Shown here in pieces: positions 1-8,111 of a DNA stretch of 9,186 bases (position 1 is the first letter of the stretch; each line of letters opens with the position of its first letter). A program made the translations under genes and the position numbers. This stretch comes from Rickettsia endosymbiont of Bryobia graminum. Lineage in GTDB: Bacteria > Pseudomonadota > Alphaproteobacteria > Rickettsiales > Rickettsiaceae. The stretch lies in assembly GCA_020881085.1 (NCBI GenBank), contig JAJIYR010000147.1, positions 1 to 9,186 on the forward strand, given 5' to 3'. The notes under the pieces are model-generated. The model did not search any database, had not been told where the DNA came from, and saw nothing but the letters and a program-made list of their open reading frames with translations.

Positions 1-120
1 TTGGAGAAACTTAAAATCAAAACTAAGCTTAATCATTTTGCTATAAAGTATAAGTTATTGGTAAAAGCTAATCAATCTGCTTTTAAGGAATTACATAATA
101 TGAATGCTATTACAGCTTAG
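1..120 (+). CDS. 3' end of an unrecognised gene (partial)
   Basis: Frame 1 is open from the first base of the window to a TAG at 118-120, giving 39 residues ending in ...ELHNMNAITA. The peptide is lysine-rich and basic, with no motif I can assign. I treat it as the C-terminal tail of a gene that starts left of the window; the TTG at base 1 is probably a coincidence and not a start. The opposite strand here is broken by stops, which favours the + reading. At this length an open frame could still occur by chance, so the call is tentative and no function is proposed. Confidence 0.4.
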   Translation: MEKLKIKTKLNHFAIKYKLLVKANQSAFKELHNMNAITA

Positions 121-208
121 TGCGTAACATGAGTTATTAACATAAATTAACACTATTGCATAGCTAATTGGAAAGTTATTTGTATAAAATTACGACTTAG
201 ATATCAAA

Positions 209-251
209 TTTCTTATAGTATAAATTTTCAAAGAAATAAAATTATAAGAAA
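209..251 (-). terminator. weak hairpin downstream of lipB
   Basis: A perfect 9-bp inverted repeat (TTTCTTATA at 209-217, TATAAGAAA at 243-251) lies 17 nt past the lipB stop, with a 25-nt loop. On the leftward transcript it is followed only by a short T-run, and the stem is all A/T except one pair. It may help end greA-lipB transcripts, but in such AT-rich DNA it could be chance. The rest of 121-268 shows no gene or clear signal. Confidence 0.25.
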
Positions 252-268
252 GAATATTTGCTATTATC

Positions 269-892
269 TTAAAAAATTCTATTAAAATGATTTTTTATAA
301 CTTCATCAAACTGGGTGAAACTTATATCTATTCCTAATTTGTTTAAAGAAGTTACTGGCACATCCTTCAGCCCACAAGCAATAATCCCAGAAAATTTATC
401 AAGATCTGTTGAAATATTTATAGCAATACCATGATAAGTAACCCATTTTTTAACTCTAACGCCTATAGAAGCAATTTTTGCTGGACGATTATTTTCTGTT
501 ACCCATACTCCAACTGCGTCATTCATAGTAAAGGCTTGAACCCCAAAATCAGACAAGCTGCTTATAATCGATTTTTCTAATAAACCAATGTATAATTTTA
601 AATCCTTTTTTCTTTTCTCTAATGATAAATTAAGGATAGGATATATGACTCTTTGACCAGGGCCGTGATAAGTAAACTTCCCGCCCCTACCAGTATAAAC
701 TACTGGTATATGGCGAGAGTTTAATAACTCATAATCTTTGTGACTAGTACCAGCTGTATAAACGTCTTGGTGTTCAACTAGATAGATGGTTTCTTCTGTA
801 GGATTGTTTATAACATCATTGACTTTATTCTCCATTATAATTGCTGCATCTTGATATTTTAAAAGACCTGGTAAGGTAATAAATTTATGCAT
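269..892 (-). CDS. lipB: Octanoyltransferase LipB
   Basis: LipB moves the octanoyl group from octanoyl-acyl carrier protein to the lipoyl domains of pyruvate and 2-oxoglutarate dehydrogenases and the glycine cleavage system. LipA then inserts sulfur. It acts in the cytosol. The 207-residue protein is a normal length. Visible family signatures are the [13 protein letters not shown] stretch at about residues 68-80, the AKIASIGV segment with the conserved Lys139, and IACG with the catalytic Cys173. Both catalytic residues are present, so the enzyme should work. The gene starts 27 nt after the greA stop on the same strand and is probably co-transcribed with greA. No strong Shine-Dalgarno sequence precedes the ATG, but the N-terminus fits the family. 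Function confidence is high from motifs. Confidence 0.95.
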   Translation of the reverse strand: MHKFITLPGLLKYQDAAIIMENKVNDVINNPTEETIYLVEHQDVYTAGTSHKDYELLNSRHIPVVYTGRGGKFTYHGPGQRVIYPILNLSLEKRKKDLKLYIGLLEKSIISSLSDFGVQAFTMNDAVGVWVTENNRPAKIASIGVRVKKWVTYHGIAINISTDLDKFSGIIACGLKDVPVTSLNKLGIDISFTQFDEVIKNHFNRIF

Positions 893-919
893 TAAAGATA
901 ATTGGTTTAATAGATGATG

Positions 920-1405
920 TTAAATATCTAATTCATTATAAGATATTTCTAATACTTCATAAGATTTTGATCCCTTAGGAGTTGATACTTCTATTATATC
1001 CCCAACAGATTTACCTATAAGAGCTTTGGCGATAGGCGAGGCTATAGATACTATCTTTTTAGTTATATCTGCTTCATACTCTCCAGATATATGATAAGTT
1101 ACTACCTCTTCTGTTTCATCATCAACTAATTTAATTGTTGCACCAAATTTTATACTACCGCCAGATAATTTCGAAATATCAATCACCTCCGCTCTTGCTA
1201 GTTTATCTTCGAGATCTAAGATACGTCCTTCAATAAAGCTTTGTTTTTCACGCGCAGCATGATATTCAGCATTTTCAGATAAATCTCCAAATTCTCTAGC
1301 AGTTTTTATAGATTCGATCACCTCTGGTCTTTCTACATGTTTTAGGTGCTTAATCTCTTTTTCCAGCTTATCAAAGCCTTTTTGAGTAATAGGAAATTTT
1401 ATCAT
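920..1405 (-). CDS. greA: Transcription elongation factor GreA
   Basis: GreA enters the secondary channel of backtracked RNA polymerase and stimulates cleavage of the 3' RNA end, so stalled complexes can resume. At 161 residues it has the usual length. The N-terminal coiled coil spans roughly residues 1-75, and its tip has the conserved REFGDLSENAEYH sequence with the acidic Asp41 and Glu44 that help hold the catalytic magnesium. The C-terminal FKBP-like domain (about 80-158) includes SPIAKALIGKSVGD. The gene is first in a leftward operon with lipB and has a near-consensus promoter at 1438-1466, giving a predicted leader of about 25 nt. The ATG lacks an obvious Shine-Dalgarno site. The start matches the family N-terminus. 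Confidence 0.97.
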   Translation of the reverse strand: MIKFPITQKGFDKLEKEIKHLKHVERPEVIESIKTAREFGDLSENAEYHAAREKQSFIEGRILDLEDKLARAEVIDISKLSGGSIKFGATIKLVDDETEEVVTYHISGEYEADITKKIVSIASPIAKALIGKSVGDIIEVSTPKGSKSYEVLEISYNELDI

Positions 1406-1417
1406 AATAATTATGTC

Positions 1418-1445
1418 TTGTCTAAGTTAAGTTTTATAGTATATT
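1418..1445 (+). promoter_or_regulatory. candidate promoter for lipid kinase-dnaG-rpoD
   Basis: On the + strand TTGTCT (1418-1423, 4 of 6 to TTGACA) is followed after 16 nt by TATATT (1440-1445, 5 of 6 to TATAAT). Transcription would start near 1452, about 35 nt before the ATG at 1486. Its -10 lies on top of the greA -10 on the other strand. The match is moderate and AT-rich DNA gives false hits, so this is a candidate only. Confidence 0.4.
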
Positions 1446-1466
1446 TATAGAGTGATACTTTGTCAA
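1438..1466 (-). promoter_or_regulatory. sigma70-type promoter for greA-lipB
   Basis: On the minus strand there is a perfect -35 TTGACA (1461-1466), a 17-nt spacer and a -10 TATACT (1438-1443, 5 of 6 to consensus). Transcription would start near 1431, about 25 nt before the greA ATG. This is one of the two best promoter matches in the window. The -10 box overlaps a weaker rightward promoter candidate. Confidence 0.75.
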
Positions 1467-1485
1467 ATAAGCCCTGCAGGTCTTT

Positions 1486-2106
1486 ATGAACACTGAAGTT
1501 TATGCTTTTGAGGTACAACGTAAAACTTTCCACTTGTGTAGCTTAATAGTACCAATTATTTATTTTTTTATTACTAAAAAACCAGCTATAATAACATTAT
1601 TTTTATTTACATCGTGCGTATTATATCTTGATATTTCAAGACATTACAATTTTAGAGTAAGAAAATTGACTGACAGATTCTTTTCTCATTTTATGAGAAA
1701 TCATGAACAAAGCGGTTCATTTTCATTAAGTGGCAGTACATATATGGCACTTGGCTTCTTTATAACTGCTTTACTATTTTCAAAAGGACTTGCTATCGCT
1801 TCATGGTTTATATTAATAATCGCCGATACTCTTGCTGCCTTAATAGGCACAAAGGTTGGGGTTAAAATGGAAAATGGTAAATCGTTAGAAGGTTCTATCG
1901 CTTTTCTTGCTTCTGCAATTTTTATTAGTATGATAGTATATTTTTTTATTGGTTATAATACTAGCTTTAGTATTATAATAGTTAGTTCTATTATTACTAC
2001 TCTTAGTGAATTTTATTCAAAAGAATTATCTGTAAATGATAACTTATCTATACCTATTACCTATTGTTTATCTACAGTTATCTTTAGTTTTCTCTTAGGG
2101 TTATGA
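1486..2106 (+). CDS. SEC59/DGK1-like CTP-dependent lipid or polyprenol kinase (membrane)
   Basis: A 206-residue hydrophobic protein with several membrane segments (about residues 15-48, 84-122, 137-156, 160-173 and 190-206). It carries the hallmarks of the dolichol kinase/phosphatidate cytidylyltransferase-like family (SEC59, DGK1, VTE5): E9..RK..H near the N-terminus, LSGSTYMALG (81-90), IADTLAALIG (112-121), NGKSLEGS (130-137), and a late Glu175 followed by NDNLSIP (184-190). Characterised relatives phosphorylate dolichol, phytol or diacylglycerol with CTP. The substrate here cannot be read from the sequence; recycling of diacylglycerol or an isoprenoid alcohol is an inference. An AGG sits 5 nt before the ATG as a weak ribosome site. 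The TGA stop overlaps the dnaG start as ATGA, implying translational coupling. Confidence 0.8.
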   Translation: MNTEVYAFEVQRKTFHLCSLIVPIIYFFITKKPAIITLFLFTSCVLYLDISRHYNFRVRKLTDRFFSHFMRNHEQSGSFSLSGSTYMALGFFITALLFSKGLAIASWFILIIADTLAALIGTKVGVKMENGKSLEGSIAFLASAIFISMIVYFFIGYNTSFSIIIVSSIITTLSEFYSKELSVNDNLSIPITYCLSTVIFSFLLGL

Positions 2107-3875
2107 GAATCCTATTAGAATTTTATGAGCTTCTTAGAAATAGGATTAATCTATCAGATATAGTTAGACAAAAAATAGTTTTAACTAAAAAATCTGCAAA
2201 TTACCTAGGTCTATGTCCATTTCATAGTGAAAAAACACCCTCTTTTACAGTAAATGATTCTAAGAAATTTTATTATTGCTTCGGCTGTTCAGCTCATGGA
2301 GACGTTATAAAATTTGTATCCAATGTTAGCGGCTTGTCTTATAAAGAAGCTGCAATTAAGCTAGCAGGTGATTATAGTATTACAATACCTAAATTAACAG
2401 CAGAGCAACAAAGATTTTATGAAGAATCTGATGAACTAATTAGTATTTTAGAAATAGCAGAAAGGTTTTTTAAATCACAATTAACTAAGGAAATATATGA
2501 ATTTCTATATAAGCGCGGCTTGAATAAAGAAACTATAGAAAAATTTTCTATAGGTTTTGCTCCTCAAGGTAAAGTTTTACAAAAATTTTTTGAAGAAAAA
2601 TCTATATCTTGGACAAAATTACTAAAAGCTGGATTGCTAAGTAGAAGAGAAGATGGGACAACATATGATATTTTCTATAATCGCATAATTTTCCCAATAA
2701 GAAATATTTACGATAAAATTATTGGTTTTAGTGGTAGAACTATCAATGACGGATTACCTAAGTATCTAAATTCCCCAGAAACTATATTATTTCAAAAAAA
2801 AGAAATCTTATATGGTGAGAATTATACTATAAGCAATGCATATAAAAGTAATTATTCAATATTAGTTGAAGGACAATTAGATGTTATTTCTTTACATCAG
2901 GCAGGATTTAAAGAAGCTGCAGCAAGTCTAGGTACAGCCATAACAGGAAATCATATTCAGAAACTATGGCGAGCTGGAGACGAAATAATTATGTGTTTAG
3001 ATGGTGATGAAGCAGGAAACAAAGCTACTCATAGAGTTATTAACTTAGTATTGCCACTGATAAATAATAGTAAAAAAATCTCTTTTATTACTTTACCTCC
3101 ATCAACTGACCCAGACAATATAATAAATAAAGGCGGCGCAACTGAATTTAAACAACTTTTAGATCAAAGGATTAATTTGTCAGAAATGATTTGGCGTTTT
3201 GAGTATGAAGGAAAGATCTTTCCAACTCCCGAAGATAAAGCTACTCTTGAAACAAATCTTGAAAAATACTGTAAACAAATACAAGATAAATCTCTAAGTA
3301 ATAATTATTATAGATATTTTAAAGATCAAATATGGCAAAATTTAGTTAAGAATAACAATAAGAATCATACCAAAAATTCCTACATTAGGACTTCACTACC
3401 TGAGTGCTCAGAAATTGAAATGCTGGAGCAAATTTTCTGCCTAATGTTAGTAGAGTTTCCAGAAATAATTAATCGACAAGAAGTAAAAGATTTCTTGTTA
3501 ACATTGGATTTCCAAAATAATTTATTTAGTAATTTCCGAGATTGGTACTTTGATAATATTATTAATAACAATATTATAGATAAAGATAATATAATTAAAT
3601 TAGTAGAAAAAACTGGATTTTATGATACTTTTTTAGTATTATTAAAATCTAATAATCTGTTTCTTAAATTATCATTTAATAGAAACGATATAGATTCATA
3701 CTTACTTTGGCAATGGTTATATAAGAAGCATCATTTAGTATTGTTAAAACAGGAATATACATCAGTGATTCACAATGATTCAGACGAAGAGCTAAGAAAG
3801 GCATCACTATATCGAGAAGAGATTATGAAGGTTTCGCAAGAGCTTTCAACTCTAAATGAATCTTTTACTAATTGA
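2103..3875 (+). CDS. dnaG: DNA primase DnaG
   Basis: DnaG makes the short RNA primers that start leading and lagging strands, working with the replicative helicase DnaB. At 590 residues it is full length. The N-terminal zinc-binding domain shows Cys38, His41, Cys59 and Cys62. The core polymerase region includes RIIFPIRN (194-201), IIGFSGR and YLNSPET (221-227). The TOPRIM domain has the metal-binding acids Glu256 (in VEGQLD), Asp300 and Asp302 (in CLDGDEAG). The C-terminal part (about 440-590) is poorly conserved, as expected for the helicase-binding domain. The ATG overlaps the upstream kinase stop; its [15 protein letters not shown] start fits rickettsial primases. An AGGG lies only 2 nt upstream, too close for normal Shine-Dalgarno use, so coupling to the upstream gene is likely. 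rpoD follows directly, the common dnaG-rpoD arrangement. Confidence 0.97.
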   Translation: MRILLEFYELLRNRINLSDIVRQKIVLTKKSANYLGLCPFHSEKTPSFTVNDSKKFYYCFGCSAHGDVIKFVSNVSGLSYKEAAIKLAGDYSITIPKLTAEQQRFYEESDELISILEIAERFFKSQLTKEIYEFLYKRGLNKETIEKFSIGFAPQGKVLQKFFEEKSISWTKLLKAGLLSRREDGTTYDIFYNRIIFPIRNIYDKIIGFSGRTINDGLPKYLNSPETILFQKKEILYGENYTISNAYKSNYSILVEGQLDVISLHQAGFKEAAASLGTAITGNHIQKLWRAGDEIIMCLDGDEAGNKATHRVINLVLPLINNSKKISFITLPPSTDPDNIINKGGATEFKQLLDQRINLSEMIWRFEYEGKIFPTPEDKATLETNLEKYCKQIQDKSLSNNYYRYFKDQIWQNLVKNNNKNHTKNSYIRTSLPECSEIEMLEQIFCLMLVEFPEIINRQEVKDFLLTLDFQNNLFSNFRDWYFDNIINNNIIDKDNIIKLVEKTGFYDTFLVLLKSNNLFLKLSFNRNDIDSYLLWQWLYKKHHLVLLKQEYTSVIHNDSDEELRKASLYREEIMKVSQELSTLNESFTN

Positions 3876-3892
3876 CCAAAGGTTTACACATT

Positions 3893-5800
3893 ATGGCAGA
3901 TAAGTCAAAAAACAAAGCAGATAAACAAGAAAATAAAGTTGATAACTTAGTGAAAAAGGCCAAAGAAAAAGGTACACCAGTAAGTTATTATGATATCAAT
4001 AAAGCCATACCAGCTACTAAAAATATAGAAGTCAACGAGTTAGAGAAAGTAATATCAAAATTTTCTGACGCAGGGGTAGATATCATAGAAGATAATACAG
4101 ATGATATTAAGCTTGATCTTAACGCTGATGATGAATTTAAATTATCCAATAATGTTGATTGTGATCTAGAAGAAGAACATGAAGAAGAGAATCTTGGTAC
4201 AACAGATGATCCTGTTAGATTATATTTGCGTGATATGGGAGGTGTTGAGCTTTTATCTCGTGATAATGAAATAGCTATAGCTAAAAAGATAGAAGAAGGT
4301 AAAGAGATAATGATTAAATCTCTTTGCGAAAACCCAGTCTCAATGCAGTTCTTTATTAAATGGCATGAAGATTTAGTTAATGAAAAAATACTTCTTCGTG
4401 ATTTAATTGATTTAGAAGCCAATACAGAGCATGAAGATACTTCAGATGAAAGCTCAAGTGATTTAGAATCCGATAATGACGAAAGCGAAGATACCAATAA
4501 CTTGTCGATATCTGCTATTGAAGCACAGTTGCTTCCTTCTATAATTGAGCATATGGAGAGTATCTCCTCTCTCTCTGAAGAACTATTAATAGAAGCAAAA
4601 AAACATTATGAATGTTCTCCTCAACCTAAGGGGTTACATGATAATAAAAAATATGTAAAAAACCTACAATTATTAATCAATGAGATTTCCAGTATTCACT
4701 TTAATTCTAAAAGAACTCAAGAGATTCTGGATAAAATGTATAGCGTTAATAAAGATTTGGTAGCTAGAGAAGGCACCTTCTTAAAATTAGCTGAAAAACA
4801 TGGAGTAAGCCGCCAGAACTTCTTAAGTAAGTATATGGGTGTTGCAATTGATGAGAATTGGAAAAAGCAGCTACTAAAAAGTAAGAATCCTGGTTGGAAA
4901 GATTTTTGCAACAAAGAATCCGAAGCGATTGACCAAATGATTAATGAGTTAAAGTCAATTGAACAAACTATCGGACTACCTATTATAGAATTCAAAAAAT
5001 TAATTCATTCCATACAAAAGGGTGAAAGGCAAACACAAAGAGCAAAAAACGAGATGATTGAAGCTAATTTACGCTTAGTAATCTCAATTGCCAAAAAATA
5101 TGCTAATAGAGGATTGCAATTCCTTGATTTAATTCAAGAAGGAAATATTGGATTAATGAAAGCAGTTGATAAGTTTGAATATCGTAGAGGTTATAAATTT
5201 TCTACCTATGCTACTTGGTGGATTAGACAAGCAATTACTAGAGCTATTGCAGATCAAGCTCGTACTATCCGTATCCCAGTACATATGATCGAAACAATTA
5301 ATAAAATTATTCGTACTTCTAGACAAATGTTTAACGAATTAGGTTATGAACCAACGCCAGCAGAAATAGCTGCACGTCTTTCCATGCCTGTTGATAAAGT
5401 TCGAAAAGTAATGAAAATAGCCAAAGAGCCTATTAGCTTGGAAAATCCCGTAGGAGATGATGATGGTAGTTATCTTGGAGATTTCATCGAAGATAAAAAT
5501 GCTGTATCACCAATAGATGCCGCAACTCAAGCAAACTTAAGAGAAGTTACAACTAGAGTACTAGCAAGCCTTACTCCTCGAGAAGAAAGAGTATTGAGAA
5601 TGCGCTTTGGTATAGGGATGAATATGGACCATACTTTAGAAGAAGTAGGGCAACAATTTAAAGTTACCAGAGAACGTATCAGACAAATAGAATCAAAAGC
5701 TCTTCGTAAATTAAAACATCCAACTAGATCGAAAAAACTTCGTAGTTTCCAAACTGGAACGAAAAAAAATAATAATTCCTCAGATTCTGCATATGGATAA
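3893..5800 (+). CDS. rpoD: Primary RNA polymerase sigma factor RpoD (sigma70)
   Basis: RpoD directs core RNA polymerase to housekeeping promoters. I choose the ATG at 3893 (635 residues, MADKSK...), with AAAGG about 10 nt upstream; a TTG at 3872 overlapping the dnaG stop would add 7 residues. Numbered from the ATG, region 1.1 lies near 15-70, region 1.2 near 103-137 ([16 protein letters not shown]), and a long non-conserved region follows with a very acidic Ser/Asp/Glu stretch at about 172-203. Region 2 begins near 387 and holds the core-binding and -10 recognition helices, including [18 protein letters not shown]. Region 3 covers about 460-535. Region 4 (about 560-613) holds [14 protein letters not shown] and the helix-turn-helix [17 protein letters not shown] that reads the -35 box. 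All key regions are intact. It is the last gene of the kinase-dnaG-rpoD run. Confidence 0.97.
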   Translation: MADKSKNKADKQENKVDNLVKKAKEKGTPVSYYDINKAIPATKNIEVNELEKVISKFSDAGVDIIEDNTDDIKLDLNADDEFKLSNNVDCDLEEEHEEENLGTTDDPVRLYLRDMGGVELLSRDNEIAIAKKIEEGKEIMIKSLCENPVSMQFFIKWHEDLVNEKILLRDLIDLEANTEHEDTSDESSSDLESDNDESEDTNNLSISAIEAQLLPSIIEHMESISSLSEELLIEAKKHYECSPQPKGLHDNKKYVKNLQLLINEISSIHFNSKRTQEILDKMYSVNKDLVAREGTFLKLAEKHGVSRQNFLSKYMGVAIDENWKKQLLKSKNPGWKDFCNKESEAIDQMINELKSIEQTIGLPIIEFKKLIHSIQKGERQTQRAKNEMIEANLRLVISIAKKYANRGLQFLDLIQEGNIGLMKAVDKFEYRRGYKFSTYATWWIRQAITRAIADQARTIRIPVHMIETINKIIRTSRQMFNELGYEPTPAEIAARLSMPVDKVRKVMKIAKEPISLENPVGDDDGSYLGDFIEDKNAVSPIDAATQANLREVTTRVLASLTPREERVLRMRFGIGMNMDHTLEEVGQQFKVTRERIRQIESKALRKLKHPTRSKKLRSFQTGTKKNNNSSDSAYG

Positions 5801-5836
5801 TAATCTATAGGCAATAGCTCGATTGTTTTATACTCA

Positions 5837-5939
5837 TTAAACTTAAAGAAGTGGTATTGTCACTGTTAGCTTTCGTTCATATACTTTATTAAGTATACTA
5901 GGTTTAAAAGCTGTCCGGCATCTAATTCTTTAAGTTTAA
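5837..5939. repeat. 14-bp perfect inverted repeat in the rpoD-truA spacer
   Basis: The arms TTAAACTTAAAGAA (5837-5850) and TTCTTTAAGTTTAA (5926-5939) are exact reverse complements separated by 75 nt. Inside is a smaller perfect hairpin, TATACTT / AAGTATA with a TATT loop (5880-5897). The spacer 5801-6012 holds no convincing gene. The structure could end rpoD transcripts, mark a small structured RNA, or be a remnant of a palindromic repeat; the sequence does not decide. Confidence 0.6.
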
Positions 5940-6012
5940 CTTTGTATATCAACTCTTTATTTATGAGCTATACATAATATTTTTTTCTCATAGCAACCCA
6001 TTTATATACAAT

Positions 6013-6756
6013 ATGAATACCCATAGATACAAAATCACTGTTGAATATTTAGGAACTGATTTTGCTGGATGGCAAAGGCAGGATAATATTATGTCTATTC
6101 AACAAATGTTAGAAGAGGCCGTTTATAAATTTAGTAATGAGAAAGTAATTGTTCATGGGGCTGGTAGAACTGATTCAGGGGTCCATGCTATAGGCCAAAT
6201 AGCGCATTTTGATTTGCAAAAAACCATGACACCATACAAAGTAATGCAAGCTATTAACCATTTTGTAAGATCACATAATATTGGAATAACAGAATGTGAG
6301 ATAGTAGATAATGATTTTCATGCTAGATTCTCGGCAAAAGAACGTCAGTACATATATAGGATTATTAGTAGATCAGGTCAGATTATAATAGATCACAATA
6401 GAGCCTGGTGGATAAGGCAACCTCTTAATATTGAGGCAATGAGAGAGGGAGCGTCTTATCTTATAGGAAATCATGATTTTAGTTCATTTAGATCTAAAGA
6501 TTGTCAAGCTAAATCTCCTATAAAAACTTTATCAAAATTAATAATTACTAAAGAAAATGAAGAAATACGATTATATTTTTCTGCTCCATCTTTTTTGCAC
6601 AACATGGTTCGTAATATAGTTGGTAGCTTAGTATTAGTGGGTCGCAATATATGGGAACAGGAAGAAATTAAAAAAGTTCTAGAGGCTCGTAAACGAGAAG
6701 CAGCCGCAGTGAAAGCTCCGTCATGCGGTTTATATTTTCTAAAAGTAGATTATTAA
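6013..6756 (+). CDS. truA: tRNA pseudouridine(38-40) synthase TruA
   Basis: TruA converts uridines 38, 39 and 40 in the anticodon arm of many tRNAs to pseudouridine, which steadies decoding. The 247-residue length is typical. The catalytic Asp54 sits in the [11 protein letters not shown] motif (49-59). Further family blocks are [12 protein letters not shown] (12-23), FHARFSA (102-108), HDFSSFR (154-160), [11 protein letters not shown] (194-204) and a C-terminal GLYFLKVDY. All are intact. The ATG at 6013 gives the expected N-terminus; no clear Shine-Dalgarno sequence precedes it, and no good promoter match is seen in the spacer, so read-through from rpoD is possible. It sits near tRNA-Arg and dusB, but dusB is on the other strand, so this is proximity and not an operon. 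Confidence 0.96.
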   Translation: MNTHRYKITVEYLGTDFAGWQRQDNIMSIQQMLEEAVYKFSNEKVIVHGAGRTDSGVHAIGQIAHFDLQKTMTPYKVMQAINHFVRSHNIGITECEIVDNDFHARFSAKERQYIYRIISRSGQIIIDHNRAWWIRQPLNIEAMREGASYLIGNHDFSSFRSKDCQAKSPIKTLSKLIITKENEEIRLYFSAPSFLHNMVRNIVGSLVLVGRNIWEQEEIKKVLEARKREAAAVKAPSCGLYFLKVDY

Positions 6757-6766
6757 TTAACTACTA

Positions 6767-6840
6767 TTAGATGAATTAGCGATTGGAAGTGATGATATAT
6801 ACTATGACTAACATACTAACGACATAGCTGATTCATCTAA
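6767..6840. repeat. 14-bp inverted repeat downstream of truA
   Basis: Arms TTAGATGAATTAGC (6767-6780) and GCTGATTCATCTAA (6827-6840) pair over 14 positions, 13 Watson-Crick and one G-U in RNA, across a 46-nt loop. It begins 10 nt after the truA stop, so it may protect the mRNA 3' end or assist termination, though no T-run follows. The right arm is part of a 24-nt motif found again at 8073-8096. Confidence 0.55.
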
Positions 6841-6854
6841 ATTGACTATATAAT
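6831..6854 (+). repeat. 24-nt dispersed repeat, copy 1
   Basis: This stretch matches 8073-8096 at 21 of 24 positions in the same orientation, sharing an unbroken AATTGACTATATA core. It lies just before the tRNA-Arg promoter; the second copy lies in the glnP upstream region. It is too long and too similar to be readily explained by base composition, but only two copies are in view. Confidence 0.5.
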
Positions 6855-6855
6855 C

Positions 6856-6884
6856 TTGACACATAAATGCTTTAAATATATATT
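6856..6884 (+). promoter_or_regulatory. sigma70-type promoter for tRNA-Arg
   Basis: A perfect TTGACA (6856-6861), a 17-nt spacer and TATATT (6879-6884, 5 of 6) place the transcription start near 6891, about 10 nt before the mature tRNA. The strength of the match fits a stable RNA gene and shows that the tRNA need not depend on truA transcription. Confidence 0.75.
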
Positions 6885-6900
6885 ACACCTCTATAAGTAA

Positions 6901-6977
6901 GCACCCGTAGCTCAATTGGATAGAGTATATGACTACGGATCATAAGGTTAGGGGTTCGACTCCTCTCGGGTGCGCCA
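6901..6977 (+). tRNA. tRNA-Arg (anticodon ACG)
   Basis: The 77-nt sequence folds as a complete cloverleaf. The acceptor stem is GCACCCG with CGGGTGC. The D arm is GCTC with GAGT around a 9-nt loop. The anticodon stem TATGA / TCATA encloses the loop CTACGGA with anticodon ACG. A 5-nt variable loop is followed by the T arm AGGGG / CCTCT with loop TTCGACT. The discriminator is G and the CCA end is encoded. By established knowledge, A34 of this tRNA is deaminated to inosine by TadA so that it reads CGU, CGC and CGA. Confidence 0.97.
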
Positions 6978-7013
6978 CAAATATCTCTTCCCTTTACCAT
7001 TATATCACTAGCT

Positions 7014-7985
7014 TTATACTAATTGACTATAAAACTCTAAAATGGTTTCTTTTACTATGTTTGAATCAGTTAATAGATTAATTTTCCCTCGAAATTCTGC
7101 TGAATTTGCCAGTCCATTACTATACCAACTAATATGTTTTCTAGCTAACTGAACAGCTGTATCTTTACCGTAATACTCAAGCATGGAATTATAATGTTCC
7201 AATATTATCGATAATTGTTCCTTAATTGGTGGTGGCTGGAGCTCTTCCCCTGTTTTAATATAATGGGAGATTTGTGAAAGTAACCACGGTTTGCCATAAG
7301 CTCCTCTACCAACCATTATCCCATCTGCCCCAGATTCTTGCAAACATTGCTTGGCTTTATCGTATGAGGTAATGTCCCCATTAGCAATAACAGGAATTTT
7401 TACAACATCTTTAACTTGCCTTATAAATTGCCAATCTGCTTTCCCAGAATAAAATTGGCATCTTGTTCTGCCATGTATAGTAATCATTTGAATCCCAGAA
7501 TCAAAAGCTATTTTTGCTAAAGTTGGGGCATTTCTATTAGTATCATCCCATCCTGTTCGCATTTTTAAAGTTACTGGGATTTTTACAGCTTTTACTGTAG
7601 TTTCCAAAATTTTTGCAGCTAATTTTTCATCTCTCATTAAAGCTGATCCTGAATAACCTCCTACTACTTTCTTGGCAGGACAACCAAAATTTAAATCAAT
7701 AATTTTAGCCCCCATGTCCTCGTTCATTTTAGCAGCTTCAGCTATTACATCAGGTTCACATCCAGCAAGTTGAACACATGAGCTAACATCATCTTTAGTA
7801 ATAGAACATTTTTGTAATGATTGTTTTGATTTAACAATCATCGCTCTACTAGCAACCATTTCAGATGGTGTTAATACATCGGCAAATTTTTTTACTAATT
7901 TCCTAAATGGCAGGTCGGTAACACCAGACATTGGTGCTAATATAACAGGATGTAGAAGTTCAATATTACCGATTTTTATACTCAT
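7014..7985 (-). CDS. dusB: tRNA-dihydrouridine synthase (DusB type)
   Basis: Dus enzymes reduce uridines in tRNA loops to dihydrouridine with FMN and NADPH. The 323 residues form a TIM-barrel domain and a small helical C-terminal domain, close to the usual DusB length. Visible signatures are ILAPMSGVTDLPFR (15-28), the catalytic Cys102 in LNFGCPAKKV, KMRTGW (141-146), HGRTR (171-175), NGDI (202-205) and GIMVGRGAYGKPW (222-234), which bind FMN phosphate and substrate. All are present. The subgroup (DusB) is assigned from overall resemblance to alphaproteobacterial proteins; the modified position (U17 in E. coli DusB) is inferred. The gene faces the tRNA-Arg gene tail to tail with a 36-nt gap lacking a clear terminator. 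No Shine-Dalgarno site is obvious. Confidence 0.93.
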   Translation of the reverse strand: MSIKIGNIELLHPVILAPMSGVTDLPFRKLVKKFADVLTPSEMVASRAMIVKSKQSLQKCSITKDDVSSCVQLAGCEPDVIAEAAKMNEDMGAKIIDLNFGCPAKKVVGGYSGSALMRDEKLAAKILETTVKAVKIPVTLKMRTGWDDTNRNAPTLAKIAFDSGIQMITIHGRTRCQFYSGKADWQFIRQVKDVVKIPVIANGDITSYDKAKQCLQESGADGIMVGRGAYGKPWLLSQISHYIKTGEELQPPPIKEQLSIILEHYNSMLEYYGKDTAVQLARKHISWYSNGLANSAEFRGKINLLTDSNIVKETILEFYSQLV

Positions 7986-8041
7986 ATATATTCTTAGTTG
8001 TTTAAGATGGTAGAATATACACTATTTTCCTTCTTAATTAT

Positions 8042-8070
8042 ACTATATTCTCTTTGAGCTATTGAATCAA
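8042..8070 (-). promoter_or_regulatory. candidate promoter for dusB
   Basis: On the minus strand TTGATT (8065-8070, 4 of 6) is followed after 17 nt by TATAGT (8042-8047, 5 of 6). The start would be near 8035, giving a leader of about 50 nt. Spacing is ideal but the -35 is imperfect. Confidence 0.45.
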
Positions 8071-8072
8071 TC

Positions 8073-8096
8073 ATTCGTCTGAATTGACTATATATT
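8073..8096 (+). repeat. 24-nt dispersed repeat, copy 2
   Basis: It matches 6831-6854 at 21 of 24 positions. In this copy the TTGACT within the core also serves as the -35 element of the candidate glnP promoter, which the first copy does not offer at correct spacing. Confidence 0.5.
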
Positions 8097-8111
8097 GTTC
8101 TATGGTATAGT
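8084..8111 (+). promoter_or_regulatory. candidate promoter for glnP
   Basis: TTGACT (8084-8089, 5 of 6), a 16-nt spacer and TATAGT (8106-8111, 5 of 6) would start transcription near 8118 and leave a leader of about 120 nt before the glnP ATG. It is back to back with the dusB candidate, 13 nt between the two -35 boxes. A perfect TATAAT at 8209-8214 is nearer the gene but has no good -35. Confidence 0.45.

Noticed and set aside
3380..3571. Minus-strand open frame inside dnaG
   Set aside because: Antisense to the conserved primase frame, with no recognisable motif.
3872..3892. TTG at 3872 as the rpoD start
   Set aside because: It would add 7 residues (MTKGLHI) with no family support; the ATG at 3893 has AAAGG upstream and gives a family-like N-terminus.
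3988..4497. Serine-rich minus-strand open frame inside rpoD
   Set aside because: A reflection of the acidic Asp/Glu codons of the rpoD N-terminal half read on the other strand; no start signal or homology seen.
4386..4503. Acidic Ser/Asp/Glu stretch in RpoD as a foreign insertion
   Set aside because: It falls in the non-conserved region of sigma70, which is normally variable and acidic, and the reading frame and flanks are intact.
4717..4995. Second minus-strand open frame in rpoD
   Set aside because: Entirely within the intact sigma factor frame and without family features; the same applies to 5527-5814 and to 8545-8730 in glnP.
5812..5829. CAAT/ATTG mini-hairpin followed by TTTTA as the rpoD terminator
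   Set aside because: The stem is only about 4-5 bp and the T-run is short; too weak to call.
7021..7032. A third copy of the AATTGACTATA motif
   Set aside because: It lies in the last codons of dusB and the similarity stops after about 12 bases, which is compatible with chance in AT-rich DNA.
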